DNA of 64,000 bases. It comes from Bacteroidota bacterium (GTDB taxonomy: Bacteria > Bacteroidota > Bacteroidia > Bacteroidales > UBA7960). Below are positions 45,001-54,335 of the stretch, piece by piece (positions within the stretch are counted from its first letter, which is position 1; each line of letters begins with the position of its first letter). The notes below the pieces were generated by a model, which saw nothing but the letters and a program-made list of their open reading frames with translations, was not told the origin of the DNA and made no database searches. The stretch is taken from NCBI GenBank assembly GCA_007693555.1, contig REDJ01000137.1, forward strand, positions 64,085 to 128,084, read 5' to 3'. The translations under genes and the position numbers were made by a program.

Positions 45001-45945
45001 TCAGTCACTAAAAAATTTCCCCTGCCACGTATTCTTTCTTTCCAAAGCCTTTTCTATTAGAATTATCATCTGGTCGCTTCGCAAACCATTCCATGATTTT
45101 CGAAGGTTATAAGCAGGAGGAACTTCACCGGCAAACCTTTCAATGGCAATATCAGGTCTGAGTTTTTCAAGGAATTCAACCATAAAACCAACATATTCCT
45201 CTGGCTCGAAAAACCGGAATTTATCTGGATGTTTCATGTAATCTTCAGCCATTTGGGTTCCTTTTACAATTTGAAGCTGATGAAATTTTACTGAATTTAT
45301 TGGCAAACCTGAAATAATTTTACTTTGCTCAAGCATTTGCTCACGGCTTTCCCCAGGCAAGCCAATAATAAGGTGAATTCCCACGTGCAGATTTTTTGCA
45401 GCAGTCTGCTCGATTGCCTTTACAGAATCTACAAAACTATGTCCACGGTTGATTTTTTCCAATGTATCCTCATAGCATGATTCCACGCCATATTCAACTG
45501 AAATTATGTTTTTATCCGCCAACTCGGCAAGATAATCCAGTTTCTCTGCATCCACACAATCCGGACGAGTACTTATGGAAAGACCGGAGATTTCAGGATG
45601 CGAAAGTGCCTGTTCATATTTAGGTTTTAAAATCTCAATATCAGCATAAGTATTTGAGTAAGCCTGAAAATAAGCTACGAAAGTCCGGGCTCTCCTGTAT
45701 CTTTTTTTCAGAAACCTCAGTCCTTTTTCAATCTGTTCGTTAACAGAACTTTCTTCGTGACAATAGGAAGGATTAAACCCTTCATTATTACAAAACGTAC
45801 ATCCTCCTGTACCTTTGGTGCCATCTCTGTTTGGACAGGTAAATCCGGCATTTACACTTACTTTCTGTATGCGCGAACCATAGCGTTGCTTGTAATAATC
45901 TGCAAGCGAATGAAACCTCCGTTTATTACCCCAGGAATATGCCAT
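45001..45945 (-). CDS. Radical SAM protein, TIGR01212 (YhcC-like)
   Basis: 314 residues. The opening GNKRRFHSLADYYKQRYGSRIQKVSVNAGFTCPNRDG leads to the 4Fe-4S cysteines spread as CPNRDGTKGTGGCTFC (longer than CxxxCxxC, as usual for this family). SISTRPDCVD, EYGVESCYEDTLEKINRGH and GLPGESREQMLEQSK follow. It cleaves SAM to make the 5'-deoxyadenosyl radical; the substrate is unknown, though RNA modification is often guessed. Cytosolic. It is divergent from the symporter operon with 186 bases between. Confidence 0.9.
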   Translation of the reverse strand: MAYSWGNKRRFHSLADYYKQRYGSRIQKVSVNAGFTCPNRDGTKGTGGCTFCNNEGFNPSYCHEESSVNEQIEKGLRFLKKRYRRARTFVAYFQAYSNTYADIEILKPKYEQALSHPEISGLSISTRPDCVDAEKLDYLAELADKNIISVEYGVESCYEDTLEKINRGHSFVDSVKAIEQTAAKNLHVGIHLIIGLPGESREQMLEQSKIISGLPINSVKFHQLQIVKGTQMAEDYMKHPDKFRFFEPEEYVGFMVEFLEKLRPDIAIERFAGEVPPAYNLRKSWNGLRSDQMIILIEKALERKNTWQGKFFSD

Positions 45946-46070
45946 ATTCAGATTGAAAGAAAAATTTAAAGTAAAAAAGAATATGCAAACTTAGTTCAAA
46001 GTTTTTGTTTTTAGAAAGAGCAAGTTTTATAAACCCTAATTTGTTGATTAATAATAAACTAATTCCCACA

Positions 46071-46102
46071 TTTGTGCCTTCCCCTTAAAATTGTTAACTT
46101 TG
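46071..46102 (+). promoter_or_regulatory. Bacteroidota-type promoter for the symporter operon
   Basis: TTTG (46071-46074) and TAACTTTG (46095-46102) are separated by 20 bases, matching the TTTG / TAnnTTTG consensus. The start codon follows after 29 bases, giving a short leader. Confidence 0.8.
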
Positions 46103-46131
46103 CAAACTTCTAACAAAGAAGTAAACTGTAA

Positions 46132-47583
46132 ATGCACTTTTTAGACATATTAGTTTTCACTCTTTACATGTTGGCGGTTATTGGAATCGGGGTCTGGTTC
46201 CTTCTGAAGAATAAAGGAGTGGATGATTATTATGTTGGTGGACGTAAAATTGGAAGCTGGCATATAGGATTATCGGTAGTTGCTACAGATGTGGGAGGCG
46301 GATTTTCCATTGGATTGGGCGGATTGGGTTTTATAATGGGCATTGCAGGATCCTGGATGCTCTTTACCGGTCTCATTGGCGCATGGCTCAGCGCAGTTAT
46401 CCTTATCCCAAGGGTAAAGGAAATTGAGAAATTCAAAAAGTTTTACACATTTCCCCAGATGCTGGGGCATTTTTATACTCCACAAGTAGCTCTTCTTGCA
46501 GGAATTATCTCTGGTATAGGTTACCTGGGATTTACCAGCTCCCAAATCCTTGCCGGGGCTATCCTGGCCGAAGCAACTTTTACACCCCTCCTGCCCAGAC
46601 AAACGGCGCTCATCATAATGGGTATCATTGTTATTGTTTACACTGCCATGGGAGGTATCAAAGCTGTTATTTATACAGATACCATACAGTGGATTATCCT
46701 GATGTCAGGATTGATTTTTATAGGAATACCTATTGCATTTTACAGTGTTGGTGGGATGGCGGGAATCCGTGAAGTTTTGCCACCTGAGTTTTTCAGCCTT
46801 GCAAATATCAGTTGGCAGCAAATTGTTAACTGGGGGGTAACCATTATACCCATTTGGTTTGTGGGAATGACACTTTACCAGCGTATTTATGCCTCGCGCA
46901 ATAAAAAACAAGCCCAAAAAGCATGGTATATTGCCGGTTTATTTGAGTGGCCTGTGATGGCATTTATGGGAGTATTGCTCGGACTATTTGCACGGGTTGC
47001 CATTGCACAGGGTATGTTTGAGTACATTGGGTTTAACAGTGCATCCGATATAGATGCAGAGCAGGGTTTGCCCATGCTGTTGCGGACTGTTCTACCGGTT
47101 GGATTGATGGGATTGATGATGGCGGCCTATTTTTCAGCTATTATGTCAACAGCAGATAGTTGCCTTATGGCATCTTCCGGAAACTTTCTAACGGATATTT
47201 TCGGAAACTGGTTTAAAATGCCTGATGGAAAGAGAAGCTTCCTGCTGGTTTCACAAGGATTCACACTGGTTTTGGGTACGCTGGCACTTATGCTTGCAAC
47301 AGTTATGCCTAATGTACTGGAACTGATGCTTTACTCCTACGCATTTATGGTATCAGGATTATTTGTGCCGGTTATGGCAGCGTTATTTTTAAAAAATGCC
47401 AGTTCAGTGGCAGCTTTCTGGGCTATGTTGCTGGGAGGTTCAACAACTATTACTTTGATTATTACGGATTTAAGCTTACCTTTAGGGCTTGATGCCAATA
47501 TTTTTGGAATTACTACCTCCCTGGCAAGTTTTGTTATCATTAACTTTCTGCACAATAGTGTGCGGAGAAAACTTCAAAAATAA
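46132..47583 (+). CDS. Sodium:solute symporter (SSS) family transporter
   Basis: 483 residues, about thirteen TM helices. SSS marks include DYYVGGRKIGSWHIGLSVVATDVGGGFSIGLGGLGF (TM1-2), GIIVIVYTAMGGIKAVIYTDTIQWIIL and AAYFSAIMSTADSCLMASSGNFLTDI (TM8 Na+ site). It couples sodium entry to uptake of a small solute such as an amino acid or sugar. The following genes (GNAT, racemase) suggest an amino acid, but that is inference. The first of three plus-strand genes behind a strong promoter. Confidence 0.9.
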   Translation: MHFLDILVFTLYMLAVIGIGVWFLLKNKGVDDYYVGGRKIGSWHIGLSVVATDVGGGFSIGLGGLGFIMGIAGSWMLFTGLIGAWLSAVILIPRVKEIEKFKKFYTFPQMLGHFYTPQVALLAGIISGIGYLGFTSSQILAGAILAEATFTPLLPRQTALIIMGIIVIVYTAMGGIKAVIYTDTIQWIILMSGLIFIGIPIAFYSVGGMAGIREVLPPEFFSLANISWQQIVNWGVTIIPIWFVGMTLYQRIYASRNKKQAQKAWYIAGLFEWPVMAFMGVLLGLFARVAIAQGMFEYIGFNSASDIDAEQGLPMLLRTVLPVGLMGLMMAAYFSAIMSTADSCLMASSGNFLTDIFGNWFKMPDGKRSFLLVSQGFTLVLGTLALMLATVMPNVLELMLYSYAFMVSGLFVPVMAALFLKNASSVAAFWAMLLGGSTTITLIITDLSLPLGLDANIFGITTSLASFVIINFLHNSVRRKLQK

Positions 47584-47602
47584 ATTTTTAAATCTCAACA
47601 TT

Positions 47603-48040
47603 ATGGATTACACTTTTTATACACCGCAGGACGAGGTGACGGAACAACAGAAAAAAGAAGTTGCAGACTTTTTGTTTGAACATCTTGATCAGTTCGGAGA
47701 TGAGTACGATGCGATTATGCGTTGTATAAACTTTGCACTGGATGACAAGAAAAAGTTTGGTGGATTTATCCTTGTAGCAAAAGACAAAGACAAAGTTGCC
47801 GGTGCTGTTATCATTAATAAGACCGGCATGGCCGGTTATATTCCTGAAAACATACTGGTTTATATTGCCGTACACCAGGATTACAGAGGCAAAGGACTGG
47901 GCAAAGAACTTATGTTGAAAACATTTGATAAAGCAGAAGGAAGTATCAAGCTCCATGTTGAACCCGAAAATCCTGCCAGATTTTTATATGAAAAACTGGG
48001 ATTCACCAGCAAATATCTCGAAATGAGACTTAATCGTTAA
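47603..48040 (+). CDS. GNAT family N-acetyltransferase
   Basis: 145 residues from ATG 47603 (MDYTFYTPQDEV). The track start at 47489 lies inside the symporter gene in another frame and is rejected. The GNAT fold is clear: AGAVIINKTGMAGYIPENILVYIAVHQDYRGKGLGKELM gives the acetyl-CoA loop (RGKGLG), and PENPARFLYEKLGF is the C-terminal motif. It transfers an acetyl group to an amine; the acceptor is unknown. Twenty bases after the symporter stop and eleven before the racemase, so one operon. Confidence 0.88.
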   Translation: MDYTFYTPQDEVTEQQKKEVADFLFEHLDQFGDEYDAIMRCINFALDDKKKFGGFILVAKDKDKVAGAVIINKTGMAGYIPENILVYIAVHQDYRGKGLGKELMLKTFDKAEGSIKLHVEPENPARFLYEKLGFTSKYLEMRLNR

Positions 48041-48050
48041 TAAAAAAGCA

Positions 48051-49124
48051 ATGGCAGAAATAACTATAAGCAGCAAAAAACTAAGACATAATTTCAATTT
48101 CCTTAAAGATTTCTTTGAAAAAAACAATATCGAGTGGGGTATTGTAAGCAAATTGGTTTGCGGCAATGAAATCTACCTGAAAGAGTTGGTTGATATGGGA
48201 GCTACAGAATTGCTTGACTCCCGTATCAGCAATCTGAAAAAGATCAAGAAGATTGATCCGGGTGTAACTACCGTTTACATAAAACCACCACCACGTAAAA
48301 GTCTGAATTCAGTAGTAAAATATGCCGATGTGAGCTTTAACTCCGACCTTGAAACCCTCAGACTTATTTCAAAGGAAGCGGGCAGGCAGGAAAAAGTTCA
48401 CCGTGTTATTATCATGATTGAGATGGGCGATTTACGCGAAGGTGTACTGGGCGAAAACCTGGTTGGTTTTTATGAAAAAATCTTTGAACTCCCCAATATT
48501 GAAGTAGTCGGATTTGGGGCCAACTTCAATTGTTTATACGGAGTTATGCCATCGCACGATAAAATGGTTCAGCTTAGTCTTTACAAACAGATTATCGAGC
48601 TGAAATTCAACATGAAAATAAAATGGATTTCAGGCGGTTCTTCCGTAAACATCCCAATGATCCAGAAAAAGCAACTGCCTAAGGGTATCAATCATTTCCG
48701 TATTGGTGAAACCCTTTATTTTGGCAATAATCTGGTTACCGGCAAAACCATCAAGGGGATGAAGGATGATGTAATAACATTGTATGCCGAAATTATTGAA
48801 TTGCTTGAAAAACCTGTTGTACCGGAAGGAGAACTTGCAGAGAACCCTTCAGGAGAAATGTTTGAAATTGACCCTGAAGATTATGGTAGAAAATCATGGC
48901 GGGCTTTGATAGACATAGGCTTGCTTGATATTTCGCCCGACTATCTGATACCCGCGGATAAAAACATTGAAATAGCAGGGGCAAGCTCTGACATTGTTGT
49001 AATTGATTTAGGAAAAAATCCGAAAAATTATAAAGTTGGCTCGGTATTGAAATTTAAATTGAAATACATGGGTGCACTCGGCCTTTTCAATTCAGATTAT
49101 ATTGTAAAAAAACTTGTTGACTGA
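48051..49124 (+). CDS. PLP-dependent alanine/ornithine racemase family enzyme
   Basis: 357 residues with the alanine-racemase-type TIM barrel. K34 in GIVSKLVCGN is the likely PLP lysine, and ISGGSSVNIPM and HFRIGETLYFGNN are the phosphate and substrate regions, typical of the YhfX/ornithine-racemase branch. The C-terminal beta domain ends DYIVKKLVD. It would interconvert L- and D-forms of a basic amino acid or similar; the exact substrate is unproven. Last gene of the symporter-GNAT-racemase operon, followed by a shared terminator. Confidence 0.85.
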   Translation: MAEITISSKKLRHNFNFLKDFFEKNNIEWGIVSKLVCGNEIYLKELVDMGATELLDSRISNLKKIKKIDPGVTTVYIKPPPRKSLNSVVKYADVSFNSDLETLRLISKEAGRQEKVHRVIIMIEMGDLREGVLGENLVGFYEKIFELPNIEVVGFGANFNCLYGVMPSHDKMVQLSLYKQIIELKFNMKIKWISGGSSVNIPMIQKKQLPKGINHFRIGETLYFGNNLVTGKTIKGMKDDVITLYAEIIELLEKPVVPEGELAENPSGEMFEIDPEDYGRKSWRALIDIGLLDISPDYLIPADKNIEIAGASSDIVVIDLGKNPKNYKVGSVLKFKLKYMGALGLFNSDYIVKKLVD

Positions 49125-49143
49125 TAAAACGGACTATCTTAAT

Positions 49144-49188
49144 AAAAAAAAGCGGGCAAACCCATATTTATTTTCCCGCTTTTTTTTA
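49144..49188. terminator. Bidirectional terminator between racemase and DUF4293 genes
   Basis: AGCGGG / CCCGCT is a GC stem extended by flanking A and T runs (8 A before, 8 T after), so it can stop transcription from both convergent genes. Confidence 0.85.
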
Positions 49189-49206
49189 TTTTTTTGTTTA
49201 GTTCAC

Positions 49207-49674
49207 CTAACGTAATCTGTCAGCAGAACGTATCAATTGCTCATCTCTCCGAATGGCACGGTTGGCCATAAGAATTAAAACCATTGATAGCAAAGGAAAA
49301 ATAATGGCAGCACCGTAAGAGAAGAAATCTTCCCAACCTTTTTTCAAAACATCAAGATAAAAGAAAGTTGAAACAACCATCATTATATGAAGAAGGATAT
49401 TCAGCTTTCCTAACCTGATTTGATAAAGGCGTTTTTTATACTGAAAAGTGGTGAATATTGCAAGTATCATAACAATAAAGGCAAGCAGAATACTTAAAAT
49501 ACCCAATACACGATTGTATTCAAAAAGCAACTCCGCAGTTTCCTGTGATACCCCCCACAACCTTATTACATGTGTATCATCACCAATATTAAGCGTTGCA
49601 ACAGGTAAAATCAAAAAAAGCAACGCAAAAATAAAAACCAGAAATAAATAAACAGATTGAATACGCTGGAGCAT
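49207..49674 (-). CDS. DUF4293 membrane protein next to rho
   Basis: 155 residues, four TM helices. It opens MLQRIQSVYLFLVFIFALLF and ends with the family signature MANRAIRRDEQLIRSADRLR. DUF4293 proteins are restricted to Bacteroidota and usually sit divergent from rho, as here. The function is unknown. Confidence 0.9.
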   Translation of the reverse strand: MLQRIQSVYLFLVFIFALLFLILPVATLNIGDDTHVIRLWGVSQETAELLFEYNRVLGILSILLAFIVMILAIFTTFQYKKRLYQIRLGKLNILLHIMMVVSTFFYLDVLKKGWEDFFSYGAAIIFPLLSMVLILMANRAIRRDEQLIRSADRLR

Positions 49675-50042
49675 AATAATAAGTTTTTAAATGGATTGTT
49701 AAAGCAAATTTACAATATTATTTGGTTAAGTTAAGGGAATTAAATATCAACAAATTCAAACACCTATGATAGAATGTATAAAAAATCAATAAATTTTACG
49801 ATTTATTTTGCAATTAACCGAATATCTGTATATTTGCACAACAATTCCTTCAACGATTATTCTTTGATTTTTCGATAGTTTTAAACCAACAGTATTTGTT
49901 AACCCCAATTCAAAAATCGTCTTCGGCGGTTTGCAGGTGATTTATGTTATGCAAAAATTGCAAAACAGTGGGTTTTCTTTTTATCTGAAATCCGAATGTA
50001 AAATTGTTAAACACCCCAAAATAAATTTAATTTGAACGATTG
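49675..50042. other. DUF4293-rho intergenic region with long rho leader
   Basis: 368 bases of non-coding DNA between divergent genes. The rho promoter sits in its first half, leaving about 200 bases of transcribed leader before the rho ATG. No upstream ORF of note was found in the leader. It could carry rho autoregulation signals, as known for rho leaders elsewhere. Confidence 0.5.
49807..49836 (+). promoter_or_regulatory. Bacteroidota-type promoter for rho
   Basis: TTTG (49807-49810) is 18 bases from TATATTTG (49829-49836), the best -33/-7 pair upstream of rho. Transcription would start near 49843. Confidence 0.75.
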
Positions 50043-51836
50043 ATGTACGACATTGTAGAACTCAATAGCAAGCTACTTGCCGAATTGAAAGAAATTGCAA
50101 AATCCCTGGACATTAAGAAGGTTGATTCTTTTAAAAAACAGGAACTTATTTATAAGATACTGGATGCTCAGGCATTAAATCCCACTGAAGAAATGCTTCA
50201 AAAAGAAAAAAAAGACAAAACACCAGGTCGGTCCAGAAAGCGCATTCCAGTCAAAACCACTTCAACAAAAAAACAGGAAGAAAAACCTGCAGAATCCAGG
50301 TCTGAAAGTAAAATAACCTCTGCTGTTCAAAATGCAAAGGAAGCTACTGTAACTTCAACTCCTGTTGAAAGTCAGAAAAAGCAGGAGAAAAAGCCTGAGA
50401 AAAAGCCTGAGAAAACCCAGGCAAGCACTACCCCCGTAGAAAAAAAGCCTGAAGATACTTCTCAGGAAAGACAAAAAGACCATGAAAGACGTCATGAAGG
50501 AGAAAAAGGGAAAAGTAATAAGCCGGGTCATCAGGGACAACATCAAAGCAACTACAAAAAAAGTAATTATCAGCACAGCCAACAGGGTGGTGACAGACAA
50601 AGCAGAAGCCAGGAGACTGAACAAGGCCAGAATCAACCGCAACATGCTGTAAAAGATAAAGAATACCCCCATAAGCATAAAGGACACGATCGTCGCAGCC
50701 AGGAACCGGTATATGAATTTGACGGCATAATTACAGCCGAAGGAGTATTGGAAATCATGCCAGATGGATATGGTTTTCTCAGGTCATCAGACTATAATTA
50801 TCTTAACTCACCCGACGATATTTATGTATCTCAAAGCCAGATAAAATTATTTGGATTGAAAACCGGTGATACGGTAGAAGGTGGCATCAGACCGCCAAAA
50901 GAGAATGAAAAATATTTTCCTTTGATTAAAGTTGAAAAAATAAACGGTCGAAATCCTGCTGAAGTAAGAGACAGGGTCCCCTTTGACTTTTTAACACCTT
51001 TATTCCCTCAGGAAAAATTTGAACTTACCGGGCACTCGCAATCCAATATATCTACCAGAATAATTGATATGTTTGCACCCATCGGCAAAGGTCAGCGCGG
51101 TCTTATTGTTGCTCAACCCAAAACAGGTAAAACCATTTTGCTGCAGGATATAGCCAATGCTATTGCAGCCAATCATCCTGAAGTATTTCTCATAGTACTG
51201 CTGGTAGATGAAAGACCGGAAGAGGTCACAGAAATGGCCCGTAATGTAAAAGCCGAAGTTATTTCTTCCACATTCGATGAACCGGCTGAAAGACACGTAA
51301 AAGTTGCCAATATAGTGCTTGAGAAAGCCAAGCGAATGGTAGAATGCGGGCATGATGTTGTTATTCTGCTTGACTCAATTACCCGACTTGCGCGTGCATT
51401 CAACACTGTAGCTCCTGCATCAGGAAAAGTCCTTTCCGGTGGTGTTGATGCCAATGCACTGCATAAACCCAAGCGTTTCTTTGGGGCTGCCCGTAATATT
51501 GAAGATGGAGGTTCATTGTCAATCATTGCAACAGCACTTATAGATACAGGATCCAAAATGGATGAGGTTATTTTTGAGGAATTCAAGGGAACTGGTAATA
51601 TGGAGCTTCAGCTTGACCGCAGACTATCCAACAAGCGTATCTTCCCGTCAATCGATATCGTTGCTTCAGGCACCAGACGTGAAGACCTCCTTATGGATAA
51701 AGATATGATGAATCGTGTCTGGATTTTACGTAAATTTATAGCAGATATGACACCCATTGAAGCAATGGAATTCCTTATGGGAAAAATCAGACATACAAAA
51801 TCAAATGAAGAGTTCCTTCTTTCGATGAATGGATAA
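50043..51836 (+). CDS. rho: Transcription termination factor Rho with long disordered insert
   Basis: The track begins at TTG 50040; the ATG at 50043 gives [22 protein letters not shown]. 597 residues, against about 420 in E. coli. A helical N-domain (1-45) is followed by a K/E/Q/S-rich, apparently disordered insert (about 60-225, with repeats like [10 protein letters not shown] and many H/Q), a cold-shock RNA-binding domain ([14 protein letters not shown]), and the hexameric ATPase with P-loop [45 protein letters not shown] and [18 protein letters not shown]. It ends untranslated RNA synthesis. The insert matches the type known in Bacteroides Rho, where it drives condensate formation. Confidence 0.97.
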   Translation: MYDIVELNSKLLAELKEIAKSLDIKKVDSFKKQELIYKILDAQALNPTEEMLQKEKKDKTPGRSRKRIPVKTTSTKKQEEKPAESRSESKITSAVQNAKEATVTSTPVESQKKQEKKPEKKPEKTQASTTPVEKKPEDTSQERQKDHERRHEGEKGKSNKPGHQGQHQSNYKKSNYQHSQQGGDRQSRSQETEQGQNQPQHAVKDKEYPHKHKGHDRRSQEPVYEFDGIITAEGVLEIMPDGYGFLRSSDYNYLNSPDDIYVSQSQIKLFGLKTGDTVEGGIRPPKENEKYFPLIKVEKINGRNPAEVRDRVPFDFLTPLFPQEKFELTGHSQSNISTRIIDMFAPIGKGQRGLIVAQPKTGKTILLQDIANAIAANHPEVFLIVLLVDERPEEVTEMARNVKAEVISSTFDEPAERHVKVANIVLEKAKRMVECGHDVVILLDSITRLARAFNTVAPASGKVLSGGVDANALHKPKRFFGAARNIEDGGSLSIIATALIDTGSKMDEVIFEEFKGTGNMELQLDRRLSNKRIFPSIDIVASGTRREDLLMDKDMMNRVWILRKFIADMTPIEAMEFLMGKIRHTKSNEEFLLSMNG

Positions 51837-51888
51837 AGGATACAGGTTCAGAAAGCATTAGTCCGAATTCATTCGGGAACTCAAATTA

Positions 51889-51920
51889 CAAAGGGCTGCT
51901 CAGTGCAGCCCTTTGCTTTT
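51889..51920 (+). terminator. Strong hairpin terminator of rho
   Basis: CAAAGGGCTGC / GCAGCCCTTTG, an 11-bp perfect stem around TCAGT, is followed by CTTTTACCTTT. It lies 52 bases after the rho stop. It may also help copA, whose stop is 34 bases away on the other strand. Confidence 0.85.
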
Positions 51921-51948
51921 ACCTTTGACAGTATGTTAATTAGCGGTT

Positions 51949-54090
51949 TTATAGTGGCAACCTGCGTTTTTTGAGTCTGAGTGAATTCAACACCACAATA
52001 ACATCAGACAAGGCCATCGCCGCTGCAGCAATCATAGGACTTAACAAACCTACAATGGCCAGAGGAATGGCCATTACATTGTAGATAAATGCCCAGAAAA
52101 GATTTTCCTTAATCGTGCGCTGAGTTACCCTTGCTGACGCAAAAGTTTTCGAAAGCAGGCTAAGGTTTCCTTTGAGCAATACCACCTCAGCTGATTTTAC
52201 AGCAACCTGGGTAGCATCACTCATGCTTATACCAACATAAGCTTTGGCCAGTGCAGGAGCATCATTTATGCCATCGCCCACCATTGCCACCTTATAATTT
52301 TTGGAAATTTCTTCAATAATCTGAAGCTTTTCATCGGGTCGTTTTTCAAAATATACTTCTTCTATTCCAAGTTTTGCAGCAATTTCAAGGCAGTTCTTTT
52401 CTCTGTCACCGCTTAGTAAAACCGGAGTAATTCCTTGTTTTTTCAAATAGTCAATTGCTTCTTTTGCTTCGGGTTTAACTTCATCTTCAATATCTACCCA
52501 CCCAATGAGTTTATTATTCATGGTGATATAAATACTGTGTGTATTATCGCTTGTTAGAGCACGCACGGTATCATATGATCCCGCCTGATAAACATTACCC
52601 TGCTTATCCCATGCGGTAAGACCAATTCCTCTTTCTTCCTCAACTTTAGCGAATAAAACGGGTTCTGCTCCTTTAAATTCTCTTACTATGGATTTGGCAA
52701 TGGGATGCGAGGAATGCTTTTCAATGCTGTATAAAAGAGCAACCAGGCTTTGCTGTGTCTTTCCACCCATAGCTTTTAAGTCTTTGACACGAAATCTGCC
52801 GGTGGTGAGTGTTCCGGTCTTATCAAAAATCACCTTTTCAATCTTCGGAAATTTATCAAAAACGCTTCCCCCTTTGATAAGAATTCCGTTTTTTGCAGTA
52901 CGCCCCAGTCCTACAACAACAGCAGTGGGTATTGCAAGACCTAATGCACATGGACAGGCAATCACCAACACTGCCACACCCCGCATGAGCGAGTCGCGGA
53001 AGGGTAAATCGCCCAAAAAATACCACCCAAGAAGAGTTAAAACAGCAATGACAACAACCGTAGGAACAAAAACTGCACTGATTTTATCGGCCAGGTTATG
53101 CAATCTTGGTTTATCTTTTTGCGCATTGCGCACCATTTTAATGATTTGGGAAAGCACCGTGTCTTTTCCGGTAGCTGTAGTACGAACTTTTATAGTGCCC
53201 TTTTCAAGGATTGTACCTCCAATTACTTTATCACCTTTGGTGCGGTCAACAGGTACACTCTCTCCGGAAACCATAGATTCATCAATACTTCCATAGCCCC
53301 AGTATATTTCACCGTCAACGGGAATCTTATCGCCTGTATTTATCAGAACATAATCACCCGTATTTACCAGTGAGGCATCAATTTCCTCAACGTATTCCTG
53401 TCCTTCATTCATTTCCTGGGTAATTCTTTTGGCAGTTGTTTTCTGCAAACGAGTAAGCTCATCAATTGCTGAAGTGGTTTTTTTAACTGAACGATGTTCA
53501 AGCATATTACCCAGCAATACAATACTGATAATGCTGGCAGATGTTTCATAAAACAAATAATCGGGACCAAGCCGGTATACAGTACCTACAAGACTATAAA
53601 TAAAAGCAGCTGTGGTTCCCATGAAAATCAGTACATCCATATTGGTAACACCGGCACGCAGACTATTGAGTGCACTTTTGCCAAAATGCCAGAAACCCAC
53701 AGCAAAAACAGGAATGGTAAGAGCAAGCTGAAAATAGTCGTTATGCAACAGATCAATGGGAATAAACATTGCCAGAATCAATGGTACCGTAAAAACAGCC
53801 GTAAACCAGAATTTCTTCTCAATAGAACTTAAGCCTTTCTTCTCAGGCTTATCATCAAGAGAATCTTCCTTTCTGAAAGCCACTTTGTAACCAAGGCTTT
53901 CAATGGTTTTTACCGCTTGACTTAAATTACTTTCATTGTTGGTTTCAAAACGAACATCATCAGTAGTAAAATCGGCATCTACACCGGTAAAGCCCTGCTT
54001 CTCAAGGGCTTTTTTTATACCCAGTGAGCAATTGGTGCAACTCATGCCTTCTACTTTTAACTCAATTACCTGAGAAGATTTATTTTGCAT
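51949..54090 (-). CDS. copA: Copper-translocating P1B-type ATPase
   Basis: 713 residues. A single N-terminal HMA domain (VEGMSCTNCSLGIKKAL, CxxC) is followed by eight TM helices and the catalytic core: VSGESVPVDR (TGE-like loop), VIACPCALGLAIPTA (CPC metal motif), FDKTGTLTTGRF (phosphorylated Asp), SSHPIAKSI and VGDGINDAPALAKA. NVMAIPLA in TM7 and MALSD in TM8 fit Cu(I)-type transporters. It exports Cu+ from the cytosol, giving copper tolerance. Monocistronic; no chaperone gene or regulator beside it. Confidence 0.95.
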   Translation of the reverse strand: MQNKSSQVIELKVEGMSCTNCSLGIKKALEKQGFTGVDADFTTDDVRFETNNESNLSQAVKTIESLGYKVAFRKEDSLDDKPEKKGLSSIEKKFWFTAVFTVPLILAMFIPIDLLHNDYFQLALTIPVFAVGFWHFGKSALNSLRAGVTNMDVLIFMGTTAAFIYSLVGTVYRLGPDYLFYETSASIISIVLLGNMLEHRSVKKTTSAIDELTRLQKTTAKRITQEMNEGQEYVEEIDASLVNTGDYVLINTGDKIPVDGEIYWGYGSIDESMVSGESVPVDRTKGDKVIGGTILEKGTIKVRTTATGKDTVLSQIIKMVRNAQKDKPRLHNLADKISAVFVPTVVVIAVLTLLGWYFLGDLPFRDSLMRGVAVLVIACPCALGLAIPTAVVVGLGRTAKNGILIKGGSVFDKFPKIEKVIFDKTGTLTTGRFRVKDLKAMGGKTQQSLVALLYSIEKHSSHPIAKSIVREFKGAEPVLFAKVEEERGIGLTAWDKQGNVYQAGSYDTVRALTSDNTHSIYITMNNKLIGWVDIEDEVKPEAKEAIDYLKKQGITPVLLSGDREKNCLEIAAKLGIEEVYFEKRPDEKLQIIEEISKNYKVAMVGDGINDAPALAKAYVGISMSDATQVAVKSAEVVLLKGNLSLLSKTFASARVTQRTIKENLFWAFIYNVMAIPLAIVGLLSPMIAAAAMALSDVIVVLNSLRLKKRRLPL

Positions 54091-54335
54091 AATTCAGAGT
54101 CTATATCATAATTTATCCTGGAAAATATATAAATATATTTCCTGAGGATGTAACAATTTACATAGTAAAGAGTTTGTATTAGATGATAAATTGGCCGGAA
54201 ATAAAGAATTAAAAATTCTCTGATGTATTGATTTTCAGGTTTCAATTCCAAAACCACCTTCAACCGGGTTTTCAAAAAAAACCACAGAAAAATCATCCGG
54301 GAAATATATAATCAGTTAAAACCGGTTTCTGATTT

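Noticed and set aside
47489-47602. Extended start of the GNAT gene in the ORF track
   Set aside because: Lies inside the symporter coding region in another frame; ATG at 47603 begins the conserved protein.
54066-54296. 76-codon minus-strand ORF upstream of copA
   Set aside because: Overlaps the copA start and has no domain or start support.
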